DNA from: Sinomonas sp. ASV486
GTDB taxonomy: Bacteria > Actinomycetota > Actinomycetes > Actinomycetales > Micrococcaceae
Assembly: GCF_030908215.1 (NCBI RefSeq)
Contig: NZ_JAVFJK010000001.1
Coordinates: 124,001 to 188,000 of the forward strand
DNA: 64,000 bases
Direction: 5' to 3'
Positions 26,908 to 36,003 of the stretch are shown piece by piece. Position numbers and translations under genes: made by a program. The notes beneath the pieces are model-generated. The model saw nothing but the letters and a program-made list of their open reading frames with translations, was not told where the DNA came from and ran no database searches. How positions within the stretch are numbered: the first letter of the stretch is position 1; every line of letters begins with the position of its first letter.

Positions 26908-28089
26908 ATGCCTGACTACGACGTCTCCGAGGCCCTCGACACCGACTACTACGCCGTCTTCGCCGGCATCCCGGCCGAGGACCGCGCCCACTGGGACCGC
27001 GCCCGCGCGTTCATCGACGAGGCACTGCCGCAGATGAACGAGTATTGGGACCGGGCCGAGTACCCGCTGCACCTGGCCAAGCGCATGGGGGAACTCAACC
27101 TCCTCGCGGACGGCATCGAGGTACCCGGCCTGGAGCCCATGAGCCCCCTCGCCGCGGGCCTGGTCAACATGGAGATCTCCCGCGGCGACGGCTCGCTGGG
27201 CACCATCGTGGCGGTCCAGGGCGGCCTCGCGCTCCGCTCGATCGCGTTCCACGGCTCCGACGAGCAGAAGGAGCGCTGGCTCGGCCCGCTCGCCCGCGGC
27301 GAGGAGCTCGGCTCGTTCGCACTGACCGAGCCGGACCACGGTTCCGACTCGGTCAGCCTTGAGACCACGGCCCGCCGCGACGGCGACCACTGGGTCCTCA
27401 ACGGCGAGAAGAAGTGGATCGGCAACGGCGCCTCGGGCGGCGTGACCGTCGTGTGGGCCCGCGATGAGGATGGCAACGTCCGCGGCTTCCTGATCGAGCA
27501 GGACACCGAGGGCTACGACGCCGAGGTCATCGAGGGCAAGGGCTCGCTGCGTGCGATCCACCAGGCCCGCATACGCCTCACCGACGCGCGGATTCCCGCC
27601 GAGAACGTGCTCCCGGGCTCGAAGACGTTCAAGGACACGTCGGCGGTCCTCGTCGCGACCCGCCTCGGCGTCGCGTGGAGTGCGCTCGGACACGCCACCG
27701 CGTGCTACGAGGCCGCCGTGAACTACGCGAACCAGCGGACCCAGTTCGGCAAGCCGCTGGCCAGGTTCCAGCTCGTGCAGGACCGCCTCTCCCAGATGCT
27801 GGCCGAGCTCACGAGCATGCAGCTGCACTGCATCCACCTCGCGCGACTCGATGCGGCCGGGACCATGCGGCCCACACAGGCGTCCATGGCGAAGTACCAC
27901 AACACGCGCAAGGCCCGCTTCATCGCCACCACGGCCCGGGACCTGCTCGGCGGCAACGGCATCCTGCTCGAGAACCACGTCATCCGGCACATGATGGACA
28001 TCGAGTCCATCCACACCTACGAGGGCACCGAGAGCGTCCAGGCCCTGCTGATCGGCCGCGACGTGACCGGCGTCGGCGCCTTCGCCTAG
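26908..28089 (+). CDS. acyl-CoA dehydrogenase (glutaryl-CoA dehydrogenase-like)
   Basis: 393 aa FAD enzyme of beta-oxidation. Signatures: LGSFALTEPDHGSDSVSLETTARR (FAD/substrate), GNGASGGVTVVWARD, GVAWSALGHATACYEAAVNYANQR, and the C-terminal HTYEGTESVQALLIGRDVTG in which Glu of TYEGT is the base in short-branch and glutaryl-CoA enzymes. The family cannot be separated into a single substrate by eye. 25 bp after the dehydrogenase gene with a TAAGGAAAC ribosome site. Confidence 0.88.
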   Translation: MPDYDVSEALDTDYYAVFAGIPAEDRAHWDRARAFIDEALPQMNEYWDRAEYPLHLAKRMGELNLLADGIEVPGLEPMSPLAAGLVNMEISRGDGSLGTIVAVQGGLALRSIAFHGSDEQKERWLGPLARGEELGSFALTEPDHGSDSVSLETTARRDGDHWVLNGEKKWIGNGASGGVTVVWARDEDGNVRGFLIEQDTEGYDAEVIEGKGSLRAIHQARIRLTDARIPAENVLPGSKTFKDTSAVLVATRLGVAWSALGHATACYEAAVNYANQRTQFGKPLARFQLVQDRLSQMLAELTSMQLHCIHLARLDAAGTMRPTQASMAKYHNTRKARFIATTARDLLGGNGILLENHVIRHMMDIESIHTYEGTESVQALLIGRDVTGVGAFA

Positions 28090-28098
28090 GGGGAACCG

Positions 28099-29793
28099 AT
28101 GCACGCTGCGAACCACACTCCGCTGAGCCCCCTGCGCTTCCTCGAGCGCTCGGCGGCCGTCTTTCCGGACAAGACCGCGATCGAGCACGGCGCCCGCCGC
28201 TACACCTACGCCGAATTCGGCGCCGAGGCGCAGCGGCTCGCAAAGGCACTCGCCGCCCGGATCAAGCCCGGGGACCGGGTGGCCTTCCTCGCGCCCAACG
28301 TCCCCGAGCTGCTCATCGCCCACTTCGCGGTCCCGCTCGCGGGCGGGGTCCTTGTTGCCCTCAACACGCGCCTCGCGGCCCACGAGGTGAAGTACATCCT
28401 CGAGCACTCCGAGGCCGCGCTCCTGTTCGCCGACGCCGAGCTGCTGGCAACGGTCGACGGCGTCGCGGACCTGGGCGGGGCCGCCGCCGAGGTGCCGGTC
28501 ATCGTGGTGCCCGATTCCGAGGCGCGCGATTCCGAGGCGCGCGATGCCGCGGCGACGGGCGCGCGCGAGGCCTCGGGCGCCGTCGTGCGCGGTGCGGAGC
28601 ACGGACAGCGCGAGCTGTACGCCGACCTGCTCACGGGCGCGCCCGATGGGCCGGACCTGGTCTGGGGCGTCGACGACGAGCAGACGCCCATCACGCTCAA
28701 CTACACGTCCGGGACCACCGGCAAGCCCAAGGGCGTGCTCTACTCGCACCGCGGCGCGTACCTCAACGCGCTCGGCGAGTCTCACCACCAGGGCTTCGAC
28801 GGCGACACGCGCTACCTGTGGACCCTGCCGATGTTCCACTGCAACGGCTGGTGCACGCCCTGGGCTGTCACCGCGGCTGCGGGCACGCACGTGTGCCTGC
28901 GGGCCGTCCGCGCGGACGCGGTGTGGGCCGCGCTCGACGACGGTGTGACCCACCTGTGCGGGGCGCCCACCGTGTGCTCGATCATCGCGGACGCGGAGCA
29001 GGCCCACACGCTGACGCCACAGGGCGCCGCCGCCCCGCTCAAGATCACGACGGCGGGCGCGCCCCCGTCGCCCACGATCATCCGCAGACTCAGCGACCTC
29101 GGCGTGACGGTGGTGCACGTCTACGGCCTCACCGAGGTCTACGGGCCGTATACGATCTGCGAATACCAGCCCGCGTGGGATTCGCTGTCCGCGGACGAGC
29201 GGGCTGCCAAGCTGTCCCGCCAGGGGGTGGGCATGGTGCAGGCCGAGACGGCGCGCATCGTGGAGATCGGCACGGTCGGCGACCTGGTCGACGTCCCTGC
29301 CGACGGCGACACCATCGGCGAGATCGTCCTGCGCGGCAACAATGTCATGCTCGGCTACTACCGGGATCCCGAAGCCACCGAGCGCGCGTTTGCCGGCGGC
29401 TGGTTCCACACGGGCGACCTCGGCGTCATGCACCCGGATGGATACATCCAGCTCAAGGATCGGGCCAAGGACATCGTCATCTCGGGCGGCGAGAACATCT
29501 CGACGATCGAGGTCGAGCAGGCCATCGTCTCGCACCCCGACGTGCTCGACGTCGCCGTGATCGGGGTGCCGGACGAGCGCTGGGGCGAGCGGCCGGTCGC
29601 GTTCGTGGTGCGGGCCCGCGCCTCGGACCTCGCGGCCGAGGAGCTCGCCGCGCACGTGCGTGGGCTGATCGCGGGGTTCAAGGTCCCGCGCGAGATCCAC
29701 TTCACCGACGAGCTGCCCAAGACTTCCACGGGCAAGACCCTCAAGCATGAGCTGCGCGCCCTCGCGGCGCTCGCGGCGGAAGGAGCACGATGA
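28099..29793 (+). CDS. acyl-CoA synthetase (AMP-forming)
   Basis: 564 aa ANL-superfamily ligase activating a carboxylate via acyl-AMP. The P-loop is NYTSGTTGKPKGVLYSHRGA; other motifs are YGLTEVYGPYTICEYQP (A5), GWFHTGDLGVMHPDGYI (A7), DRAKDIVISGGENIS (A8) and KTSTGKTLKHELR with the catalytic lysine (A10). Between ~residues 137 and 170 there is an unusual insertion of low complexity, DSEARDSEARDAAATGARE, encoded by two exact 15-bp tandem copies at 28513-28542; it also holds one copy of the dispersed GGCGCCGTCGTGCG word. Overlaps the thiolase gene by 4 bp (ATGA). Confidence 0.9.
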   Translation: MHAANHTPLSPLRFLERSAAVFPDKTAIEHGARRYTYAEFGAEAQRLAKALAARIKPGDRVAFLAPNVPELLIAHFAVPLAGGVLVALNTRLAAHEVKYILEHSEAALLFADAELLATVDGVADLGGAAAEVPVIVVPDSEARDSEARDAAATGAREASGAVVRGAEHGQRELYADLLTGAPDGPDLVWGVDDEQTPITLNYTSGTTGKPKGVLYSHRGAYLNALGESHHQGFDGDTRYLWTLPMFHCNGWCTPWAVTAAAGTHVCLRAVRADAVWAALDDGVTHLCGAPTVCSIIADAEQAHTLTPQGAAAPLKITTAGAPPSPTIIRRLSDLGVTVVHVYGLTEVYGPYTICEYQPAWDSLSADERAAKLSRQGVGMVQAETARIVEIGTVGDLVDVPADGDTIGEIVLRGNNVMLGYYRDPEATERAFAGGWFHTGDLGVMHPDGYIQLKDRAKDIVISGGENISTIEVEQAIVSHPDVLDVAVIGVPDERWGERPVAFVVRARASDLAAEELAAHVRGLIAGFKVPREIHFTDELPKTSTGKTLKHELRALAALAAEGAR

Positions 29794-31016
29794 GCGAGAA
29801 CCACAACCCCTCCCCTGAAGCCCGTTCCGGAGGGCGTGCCGATGACGTAGTCATCGTCGGAGCGGCCCGCACCCCGCAGGGCAAGCTGCTCGGGCAGCTC
29901 GCGGCAGTCTCGGCCGTCGAGCTCGGCGGCACCGCGATGGCCGGCGCGCTCAGCCGCGCGGGGCTTGCTCCCGAGGACGTCGACGCCGTGGTGATGGGCC
30001 ACGTGCTCCAGGGCGGCGCCGGGCAGAACCCGGCGCGGCAGTCCGCGGTCGCCGCCGGTATCCCGCTCACGGCGCCCGCGATCACGGTGAATAAGGTGTG
30101 CCTCTCGGGGCTGTCCGCAGTCATCGAGGCCGCGCGCATGCTGCGGCTGGGCGAGGCGGCCGTGGTCGTGGCGGGCGGGCAGGAGTCCATGAGCCAGGCG
30201 CCGCGTCTGCTCTCCGGGACGCGCTCGGGGTCCGCGTACGGGTCCCTCGAACTCCTCGACTCCGCCGCCCATGACGGACTCACCGACGCCTTCGACCACG
30301 AGGCCATGGGCCTCGCGACCGACAAGGCCAACGCGGCCCTCGGGCTGACCCGCGAGGAGGCCGACGCGGTGGCTGCTGCCTCGCACGTCCGCGCCGGGGC
30401 AGCGCTTGCCTCGGGGATTTGGGCCCAGGAGATCGTGCCCGTCAAGGTCCCTCAGCGCAAGGGCGCGGTGCTCGAGGTCACCGAGGACGAGGGCATCCGC
30501 CCGGACTCAACCCCGGAGACCCTCGCCCGGCTCCGACCGGCCTTCTCCGCGGACGGGACCGTCACTGCAGGCAACGCCTCGCCCATCTCCGACGGCGCCT
30601 CGGCCCTCGTGCTGACGACCCGCGCGGAAGCCGAGCGGCGCGCGCTGGAGGTGCTCGCCGTCGTGCGCTCGCACGGTCAGATCGCCGGACCGGACACGAC
30701 CCTGCCGGACAAGCCGGCCAAGGCCATCTCCGCGGCGCTGGCCCGCGAGGGCTGGACGACGGGGGATCTCGACATCGTGGAGATCAACGAGGCGTTTGCG
30801 ACCGTTGCCGCCCACTCGGCGGCGCTGCTCGGCGTGCCGATGGACCGCGTGAACGTCAATGGCGGCGCGATCGCGATCGGGCACCCGATCGGGTCCTCGG
30901 GGGCGCGGGCCGTGGTGAGCGCGGTGCACGAGCTCGTCCGCCGCGGTTCCGGCCGCGCCGCTGTGGCGCTCTGCGGCGGCGGGGGACAGGGCGACGCCCT
31001 CCTCCTCGAGCGCTGA
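29790..31016 (+). CDS. acetyl-CoA C-acyltransferase (thiolase)
   Basis: 408 aa, last step of beta-oxidation. Catalytic elements: VNKVCLSGLSAVIEAARM (nucleophilic Cys), NGGAIAIGHPIGSSGAR (His) and VALCGGGGQGDALLLE (second Cys). PQGKLLGQLAAVSAVELG and GHVLQGGAGQNPARQ place it with acetyl-CoA acetyltransferases. It closes the operon HBD-ACAD-ligase-thiolase, which with an enoyl-CoA hydratase elsewhere would give a complete degradation route for a short or branched acid. Confidence 0.9.
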   Translation: MSENHNPSPEARSGGRADDVVIVGAARTPQGKLLGQLAAVSAVELGGTAMAGALSRAGLAPEDVDAVVMGHVLQGGAGQNPARQSAVAAGIPLTAPAITVNKVCLSGLSAVIEAARMLRLGEAAVVVAGGQESMSQAPRLLSGTRSGSAYGSLELLDSAAHDGLTDAFDHEAMGLATDKANAALGLTREEADAVAAASHVRAGAALASGIWAQEIVPVKVPQRKGAVLEVTEDEGIRPDSTPETLARLRPAFSADGTVTAGNASPISDGASALVLTTRAEAERRALEVLAVVRSHGQIAGPDTTLPDKPAKAISAALAREGWTTGDLDIVEINEAFATVAAHSAALLGVPMDRVNVNGGAIAIGHPIGSSGARAVVSAVHELVRRGSGRAAVALCGGGGQGDALLLER

Positions 31017-31032
31017 CCCGCATCCCCCGTCT

Positions 31033-31104
31033 GGGGTCACCTTCTGCAAGTCACCTGAGGTGACCCACAGAAGGTGACTCCCGGAAGTTGACTCGCAGAA
31101 GTTC
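31033..31104. repeat. nested palindromes of the GTCACC/GTGAC family
   Basis: GGGGTCACCTTCTG (31033-31046) pairs with CAGAAGGTGACTCC (31068-31081, one mismatch). A perfect 15-nt palindrome GTCACCTGAGGTGAC sits inside at 31050-31064. AAGTTGACTCGCAGAAGTTCC continues the pattern. It may terminate the thiolase operon. Confidence 0.7.
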
Positions 31105-31153
31105 CGGACGGCTGCGGACGCCGACTGTCCGCATATCGGGCCATGATGGGGCC

Positions 31154-32278
31154 ATGGGACTTTCCGACCCGGCCGGGCGCCAGCTGCGCACGACGGCGCT
31201 GGCCCGCCTCAGGCTCGTCGCGCAGGGTCTGCTTCCGGTCGCCTCGGTGGGTGAGGCGCTTGGGCTCGCGGCCGACCCCGTCGCTGCGGTGCGCCGCATG
31301 ACGGCGCTCCAGAGCCAGAACCTTCCGGCCGGGCTGCTCCAGGTCGCGGTGCGGACGCGGGGGTGCTCGGAGGCCGCGGTGGTGGAGGCCCTCGCCGGTG
31401 GGGGGATCGTGCGGACCTGGACCATGCGGGGCACCCTGTTCACAGTCGCCGCTTCGGACGTCCGAACGCTGGTGGGGCTCGCATCGGAACGCGTCATGCG
31501 CTCGGCGTCGTCGCGCCACCGGGACCTGGGCATCACCGAGGAGGACGTCGCGGTGGTTCGGAAGGTCGCCGAGGATCGGCTCGCCGGTGGGGGCGGCCTG
31601 ACCCGCGCCGAGCTGTTCGAGGCGTTCGAGGCGGCCGGGCAGCCTGCGTCGGCCCAGCGCGGGATCCACCTCATCTCGATCCTGAGTCACCGCCTCGTCC
31701 TCGTGCAGGGTCCGCTGCGCGGGAGGCAGCAGGAGTTCCGTCTCGCGGACGAGTGGCTCCCGGCGGCGGAGGGCCTCGCGGGCGACGACGCGCTCGAGCA
31801 CCTCGCCGGCCGGTACATCGCCTCCCACGGGCCGGTGGACGAACGGGACTTCGCGTGGTGGTTCGGCCAGCCTGTGGGGCGGGTACGGGGCCCGTTCGCG
31901 GCGGCCGCAGCGGGGTCCGCCGAGGTCATGTTCGGGGAACGCACCCTGTTCTGTGCCCCCGGCGTGGCGGCGCTCGCTGACTCGCGCGCTGGCGCACGGG
32001 CTGCGGCGGTGCTGCCGGGCTTCGATGAGCTGGCGATCGGGTACCCGGACCGCTCCGTGGCGATCCCCGACCCCTATCTCGAGCGCATCGTCCCGGGGCT
32101 CAACGGCATCTTCAAGTCGATGGTGACCGTGGGCGGCCGGGCTGTCGGCACGTGGACGAAGGGCGGTACGCCCGCAGCGCCCCGAGTGGACCTCGACCTG
32201 TTCGAGGAACTGGGGCCCGCCGCCTCGGCCGGCGTGGCCAAGGCAGTCAGGCGGATCGAGGCCTACTGGGCGGGATAG
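31154..32278 (+). CDS. AlkZ-like winged-helix DNA glycosylase family protein
   Basis: 374 aa from ATG 31154, which has CATGAT 6 bases upstream. It belongs to the winged-helix (HTH_42, PF06224) proteins that include YcaQ/AlkZ glycosylases for bulky alkylation and crosslinks. The N-terminal motif MTALQSQNLPAGLLQVAVR carries Q-S-Q at the place of the catalytic QxQ/QxD. Further family cues: VRTWTMRGTLFTV, LPGFDELAIGYPDRS and a C-terminal VTVGGRAVGTWTK. Its role is likely DNA repair; substrate unknown. Confidence 0.75.
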   Translation: MGLSDPAGRQLRTTALARLRLVAQGLLPVASVGEALGLAADPVAAVRRMTALQSQNLPAGLLQVAVRTRGCSEAAVVEALAGGGIVRTWTMRGTLFTVAASDVRTLVGLASERVMRSASSRHRDLGITEEDVAVVRKVAEDRLAGGGGLTRAELFEAFEAAGQPASAQRGIHLISILSHRLVLVQGPLRGRQQEFRLADEWLPAAEGLAGDDALEHLAGRYIASHGPVDERDFAWWFGQPVGRVRGPFAAAAAGSAEVMFGERTLFCAPGVAALADSRAGARAAAVLPGFDELAIGYPDRSVAIPDPYLERIVPGLNGIFKSMVTVGGRAVGTWTKGGTPAAPRVDLDLFEELGPAASAGVAKAVRRIEAYWAG

Positions 32279-32370
32279 GCGCGGGGCGCTCAGTGTCCCG
32301 TCGGCGCGGTTATCCACAGGCGCGTCGAGGCCCGTTGTCAGAGGCGTGGGAGCCGGGCGAGGATCGGCAC

Positions 32371-33327
32371 ATGGACAAGCGCACCGCTCAGGCCCTGATC
32401 GCACCGAGGTGGCCCCCGCGAGACGTGGCTTCGACAGCAGCGCTCCGTCAGGCGGGAATTGACGACCGGCTCCTGACTGGAGCCGTCAGAGTGGGCGTGA
32501 TTGTGAGGCTCAGGCGAGGGGCCTACATTCCCCTTCACCGCTGGACAAGTCTCAAGCCGTGGGAGAAGGACGCCGCACGAGTCGATGCGCACATCGAGGG
32601 AACCGGCGGCTCGGCGGTCTACTGTCTGAGCACCGCGGCAATCCTCCACGGCCTTTCGGTCTGGAATGTCGGCCCAGAGGTCCATGTGGCCGTTGGCTAC
32701 GCCGGATCCGGTACGAGTCGGGGCGCTGACTCGTTGTCCCATCGACTCGAGCTCGCGACGGAGGACGTCGTGGTTGTGGTCCGCCGCGGGCGACGGCTGA
32801 GAGCGACGTCGATGGCGCGGACGATTGCGGACTGCGCACGGCAGTTGCCGTACGAGGAAGCGGTGGTTATTGGGGACAGCGCGCTCCATCGGGGTGTGCC
32901 CCGCGTGGACATTGTGCGGGCCGTCGCGGCGGGGTCAGCGCGTGGGCGGCGCCGCGCGTCGAAGGTCCTCGATGCGCTCGAATCCGCGACGGAGTCGCCG
33001 GGGGAATCGCGCGTCCGGGTGCTCGTCGAGCGGCTCGGCTTCGAGAAGCCAGTGGTTCAGCTCGTGCTCTCCACACCGGAGGGGGAATACCGGGCCGACT
33101 TCGCCTGGCCGGAACTCATGATCATCATCGAGTTCGACGGCGAGGGGAAGTACATGGACTACGAGCCGACGCCGGCGGTGCTCTTGGCCGAGCGGCGCAG
33201 GGAGGCCCTGCTCATGGAACAAGGCTGGATCTTCATCCGGCTTCGTTGGTCGGATCTTGAGAGGCCGGACGATGTTCGGCGCAGGATCGAAGCCGCGATG
33301 GACCGCGCCCGGCGGCGCACGGCCTGA
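32371..33327 (+). CDS. AbiEi-antitoxin-like N-terminus with DUF559/Vsr-like C-terminus
   Basis: 318 aa from ATG 32371. The N-terminal ~60 residues (DVASTAALRQAGIDDRLLTGAVRVGVIVRLRRGAYIP) have the winged-helix shape of type IV antitoxin AbiEi. The middle repeats an AbiEi_4-like core (YCLSTAAILHGLSVW). The C-terminal ~100 residues contain YRADFAWPELMIIIEFDGEGKY and IFIRLRWSDLE, the D-(E/D)xD/K pattern of restriction-endonuclease-fold DUF559/Vsr proteins. Such fused proteins are common in actinobacteria and have no proven role. No toxin gene (AbiEii) is adjacent. Confidence 0.72.
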   Translation: MDKRTAQALIAPRWPPRDVASTAALRQAGIDDRLLTGAVRVGVIVRLRRGAYIPLHRWTSLKPWEKDAARVDAHIEGTGGSAVYCLSTAAILHGLSVWNVGPEVHVAVGYAGSGTSRGADSLSHRLELATEDVVVVVRRGRRLRATSMARTIADCARQLPYEEAVVIGDSALHRGVPRVDIVRAVAAGSARGRRRASKVLDALESATESPGESRVRVLVERLGFEKPVVQLVLSTPEGEYRADFAWPELMIIIEFDGEGKYMDYEPTPAVLLAERRREALLMEQGWIFIRLRWSDLERPDDVRRRIEAAMDRARRRTA

Positions 33328-33372
33328 GCCGTTGCCGACGCTTTGAGATCGACTCGCGGCCGGCCACACAAG

Positions 33373-33500
33373 AGCGGCCCTTGACCGCATGAGCGGCCGG
33401 GGTCCGGGCCGCCCATGCGGTCGAGGGCCGCTGATGTGGCGTAGGGCCGCTCGTGCGCTGGCGCAGCACGACGCATAGGGCCGCTGATGCGGTGCGGGTT
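33373..33500. repeat. large hairpin and GGGCCGCTGATGCGG repeats between convergent genes
   Basis: The arm 33373-33398 and the arm 33407-33432 are inverted copies (26-bp stem, two imperfect pairs, 8-nt loop), beginning AGCGGCCCTTGACCGCATG and ending with its complement. Downstream, AGGGCCGCTxxTGCG-like copies recur at about 33443-33460 and 33475-33493. It lies between the AbiEi-like gene and asd, both pointing here, and probably works as a bidirectional terminator. Confidence 0.75.
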
Positions 33501-33556
33501 CGCTCCTGGGCGTCAGCATCCTGCCGATGCGGTCCCGGCCGCCTCAGCAGCAAGAC

Positions 33557-34696
33557 TCAGAGCGTCCCGGTGGCGATCTTGAGCATGCGGCGCAGCGGCT
33601 CGGCCGCGCCCCAGAGGAGCTGGTCGCCCACCGTGAAGGCGGAGATGTATTCCGGCCCCATCTCGAGCTTGCGGACCCGGCCCACGGGGATGTCGAGCGT
33701 GCCCGACGCCGCGACGGGGGTCAGCTGGTCCATCGAGGCCTGCTTCTCGTTGGGGACCACGTGCGCCCACTCGTTGTCTGCATCGATGAGCTTCTCGATC
33801 TCGGCGACGGATAGGTCCTCGCGCAGCTTGAGCGTGAGCGCCTGGGAGTGGGACCGCATGGCGCCGATGCGCACGCAGAGCCCGTCCATGATCACGGGCT
33901 CGATCGCGGCTCCGGCCCCGGTGCCGAGGATCTTGTTGGTCTCGACCCCGGCCTTCCACTCCTCCTTGGACTGGCCGTTGCCGAGGTCCGCATCGATCCA
34001 CGGGATGAGCGAGCCCGCGAGCGGCACGCCGAACTGCGTCGCATCGACGCCGCCGCGCTGGGCAGCGAGGACCTTGCGGTCGATCTCGAGGATGGCCGAC
34101 GCCGGGTCGGACAGCTCCGCGGCCACGGCGCCGTTGAGCGTGCCGAACTGCGTGAGGAGCTCGCGCATGTGGCGCGCGCCGCCGCCGGAGGCGGCCTGGT
34201 ACGTCATCGATGTGCCCCACTCGACGAGGTTGTTGCGGAACAGCCCGCCGAGGCCCATGAGCATGCACGAGACGGTGCAGTTGCCGCCGATGAAGTCCTT
34301 CACGCCGGACGCGAGGCCCTCGTCGATGACCGTCCGGTTCACCGGGTCGAGGACGATGATCGAATCCTCGTTCATGCGCAGCGTCGACGCCGCGTCGATC
34401 CACAGGCCGTCCCACCCCGCGGCGCGCAGCTTCGGGTGGGCCTGATTGGTGTAGTCCCCGCCCTGAGCGGTCACAATGATCGGAAGCTTCTTCAGCGCCT
34501 CGATGTCGTACGCGTCCTGGAGGGCACCGGCGTCGCCCGCGGCAGAACCCGTGAAGGACGGCGCCGCGCCGCCCGCATTGGACGTCGAGAAGAACACCGG
34601 GTCAATCGAGGCGAAATCGCCCTCGTCCTGCATGCGCTCCATGAGGACAGAGCCGACCATGCCGCGCCAGCCGACGAAGCCTACCGAAGAAGTCAT
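33557..34696 (-). CDS. asd: aspartate-semialdehyde dehydrogenase
   Basis: 379 aa, NADPH-dependent reduction of aspartyl phosphate on the way to lysine, methionine and threonine. N-terminal [20 protein letters not shown] binds NADP, and [16 protein letters not shown] holds nucleophile C140. Wording and length follow the enterobacterial (E. coli) class rather than the ~345-aa mycobacterial class. Start ATG 34696 lies 7 bases after TAGAAT (complement of 34704-34709), so leaderless. The nearest neighbour on the same strand is 120 bp away. Confidence 0.93.
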   Translation of the reverse strand: MTSSVGFVGWRGMVGSVLMERMQDEGDFASIDPVFFSTSNAGGAAPSFTGSAAGDAGALQDAYDIEALKKLPIIVTAQGGDYTNQAHPKLRAAGWDGLWIDAASTLRMNEDSIIVLDPVNRTVIDEGLASGVKDFIGGNCTVSCMLMGLGGLFRNNLVEWGTSMTYQAASGGGARHMRELLTQFGTLNGAVAAELSDPASAILEIDRKVLAAQRGGVDATQFGVPLAGSLIPWIDADLGNGQSKEEWKAGVETNKILGTGAGAAIEPVIMDGLCVRIGAMRSHSQALTLKLREDLSVAEIEKLIDADNEWAHVVPNEKQASMDQLTPVAASGTLDIPVGRVRKLEMGPEYISAFTVGDQLLWGAAEPLRRMLKIATGTL

Positions 34697-34816
34697 AGGG
34701 ACTATTCTAATGGCGATGCCGCCCGCCCGCCTGTGGCACGCATCTCACCGTCGCGCGCGGAAGGCGGACGTTCGACGGCGCGGGGCCGCCTCGTGTGTCG
34801 GCCTCACCGCGTCAGG

Positions 34817-35455
34817 TCACGCCACCTGATCCCCGCGGACGGCGCGGAGCGTGACGACGAGAGCGTCGTCGTCGGCCGGGAACTCGGCGATGTCCTCGGT
34901 GCCCGGGACTGCCTGCCCGAGCATCCACCCGCCGTCGCCCGCGCGACGGATGCTGAGAGCGACCCCGTGCCCCTCGATGTGCCGCTCAACCAGCACTCGG
35001 CCCTCGGGATGCTCGGTGAGGTGGCCGCGGACGAGGGCGAAGGTGGCCTCGGCGCCCGGGAGTTCCGCGGGCTGGGGAAGCACCCACCAGGTCCCGTAGG
35101 CGCGCGGCCGGGCGAGGACCGCGACCTCGGGTGCCTCGAGCAGCACAATGCGGTCGGACCACTCGGGAGACTCGAGGGTCAGGAGCATCCGCCGCTCGGC
35201 GGCCCCGAGGGCAACGGCGATTCCTGCCACCGCTCCTTCGACGCTCAGCTCCCCCTGGGCATCCACGTGCGCGTAGCTCCGCGCGACGAGGGAGGATACC
35301 CCGGCGGAGACCAGATCGGGGACGTTCGCGTAGTGGTCCACGCCGAGCAGCGCCGCCGTCGCGGGCGTCGACTCGCCGCCGTGGAAGGCGAGCAGGGCCA
35401 GGACCTCCGCGAATCCAAGGCCGATCTGCTCGGGCGCGGGGGCGTCTTCGGTCAC
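34817..35455 (-). CDS. conserved hypothetical protein after folA
   Basis: 212 aa from GTG 35455, whose GTGA overlaps the stop of folA. I do not recognise the family with certainty. Features: IGLGFAEVLALLAFHGGES at the N terminus (helix), VPDLVSAGVSSLVARSYAHV, then a strand-rich part with DRIVLLEAPEVAVLARPRA, GTWWVLPQP and VERHIEGHGVALSIRRA. The last part has a faint similarity in style to ESX-associated EspG-like proteins, but this is weak. Coupling to folA suggests co-expression only. Confidence 0.55.
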   Translation of the reverse strand: MTEDAPAPEQIGLGFAEVLALLAFHGGESTPATAALLGVDHYANVPDLVSAGVSSLVARSYAHVDAQGELSVEGAVAGIAVALGAAERRMLLTLESPEWSDRIVLLEAPEVAVLARPRAYGTWWVLPQPAELPGAEATFALVRGHLTEHPEGRVLVERHIEGHGVALSIRRAGDGGWMLGQAVPGTEDIAEFPADDDALVVTLRAVRGDQVA

Positions 35456-36003
35456 GTTGAGCCTCTGCGGAACTCCACGATCCGGTAGGGGACGCCCGTG
35501 CGGGAGGTGAGCCACCCGCCGTCGTCCGGCTGGACCGCCCCGAGTCGCCACTCGCTGCCGAGCGCCGGCGCAAACGTGTCACCGTCCACGTCGAGATCGA
35601 GGATCGTCACGACCGCCACCTCCGCGAGCGGCAGCGCCTCGGCGAACAGCTCCCCTCCGCCGATCACCCACACGAGCTCGGCGCCGGGCGAGTCGGCGGC
35701 CGTCGCGAGCGCGGCCTCGACGGAATGCACGACGACGGCGCCGTCGGCCTCCCACCCGGGCTGGCGCGTGACCACGAGGTTCGTGCGGCCCGAGAAAGGC
35801 CGGAACCGGTCGGGGATCGAGTCCCACGTGCGCCGGCCCATGACCACGGGATGCCCGGTGGTGGTGGCCGCGAAGTGCTTCAGGTCCTCGGGAACATGCC
35901 ACGGCATGGCCCCGTCCTTGCCGATCACGCCGCCCGCCTGGGTCTGTGCCCAGATCAGCCCGATCTCGCGGCGCGTGGTCTCTCTGTTCATACGGCTGTT
36001 CAC
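35452..36003 (-). CDS. folA: dihydrofolate reductase
   Basis: 183 aa from GTG 36003; an in-frame ATG at 35991 would give 179 aa. [31 protein letters not shown] is the N-terminal nucleotide and folate region, with conserved PWHx[16 protein letters not shown] and [14 protein letters not shown] follow. NADPH-dependent reduction of dihydrofolate made by the adjacent thymidylate synthase. GTG start overlaps the thyA TGA, which supports coupling; the ATG has no ribosome site either. Confidence 0.92.
   Translation of the reverse strand: MNSRMNRETTRREIGLIWAQTQAGGVIGKDGAMPWHVPEDLKHFAATTTGHPVVMGRRTWDSIPDRFRPFSGRTNLVVTRQPGWEADGAVVVHSVEAALATAADSPGAELVWVIGGGELFAEALPLAEVAVVTILDLDVDGDTFAPALGSEWRLGAVQPDDGGWLTSRTGVPYRIVEFRRGST

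Noticed and set aside
26860..29748. 962-codon open frame on the minus strand opposite the acyl-CoA genes
   Set aside because: Composition (runs of Arg, Gly, Asp, Val and His) is that of the antisense frame of GC-rich coding; the plus-strand genes have complete catalytic motifs.
33557..34696. Recent horizontal acquisition of asd because it resembles the enterobacterial class
   Set aside because: Codon use and GC match the neighbours, and I cannot rule out that this class is normal in Micrococcaceae.
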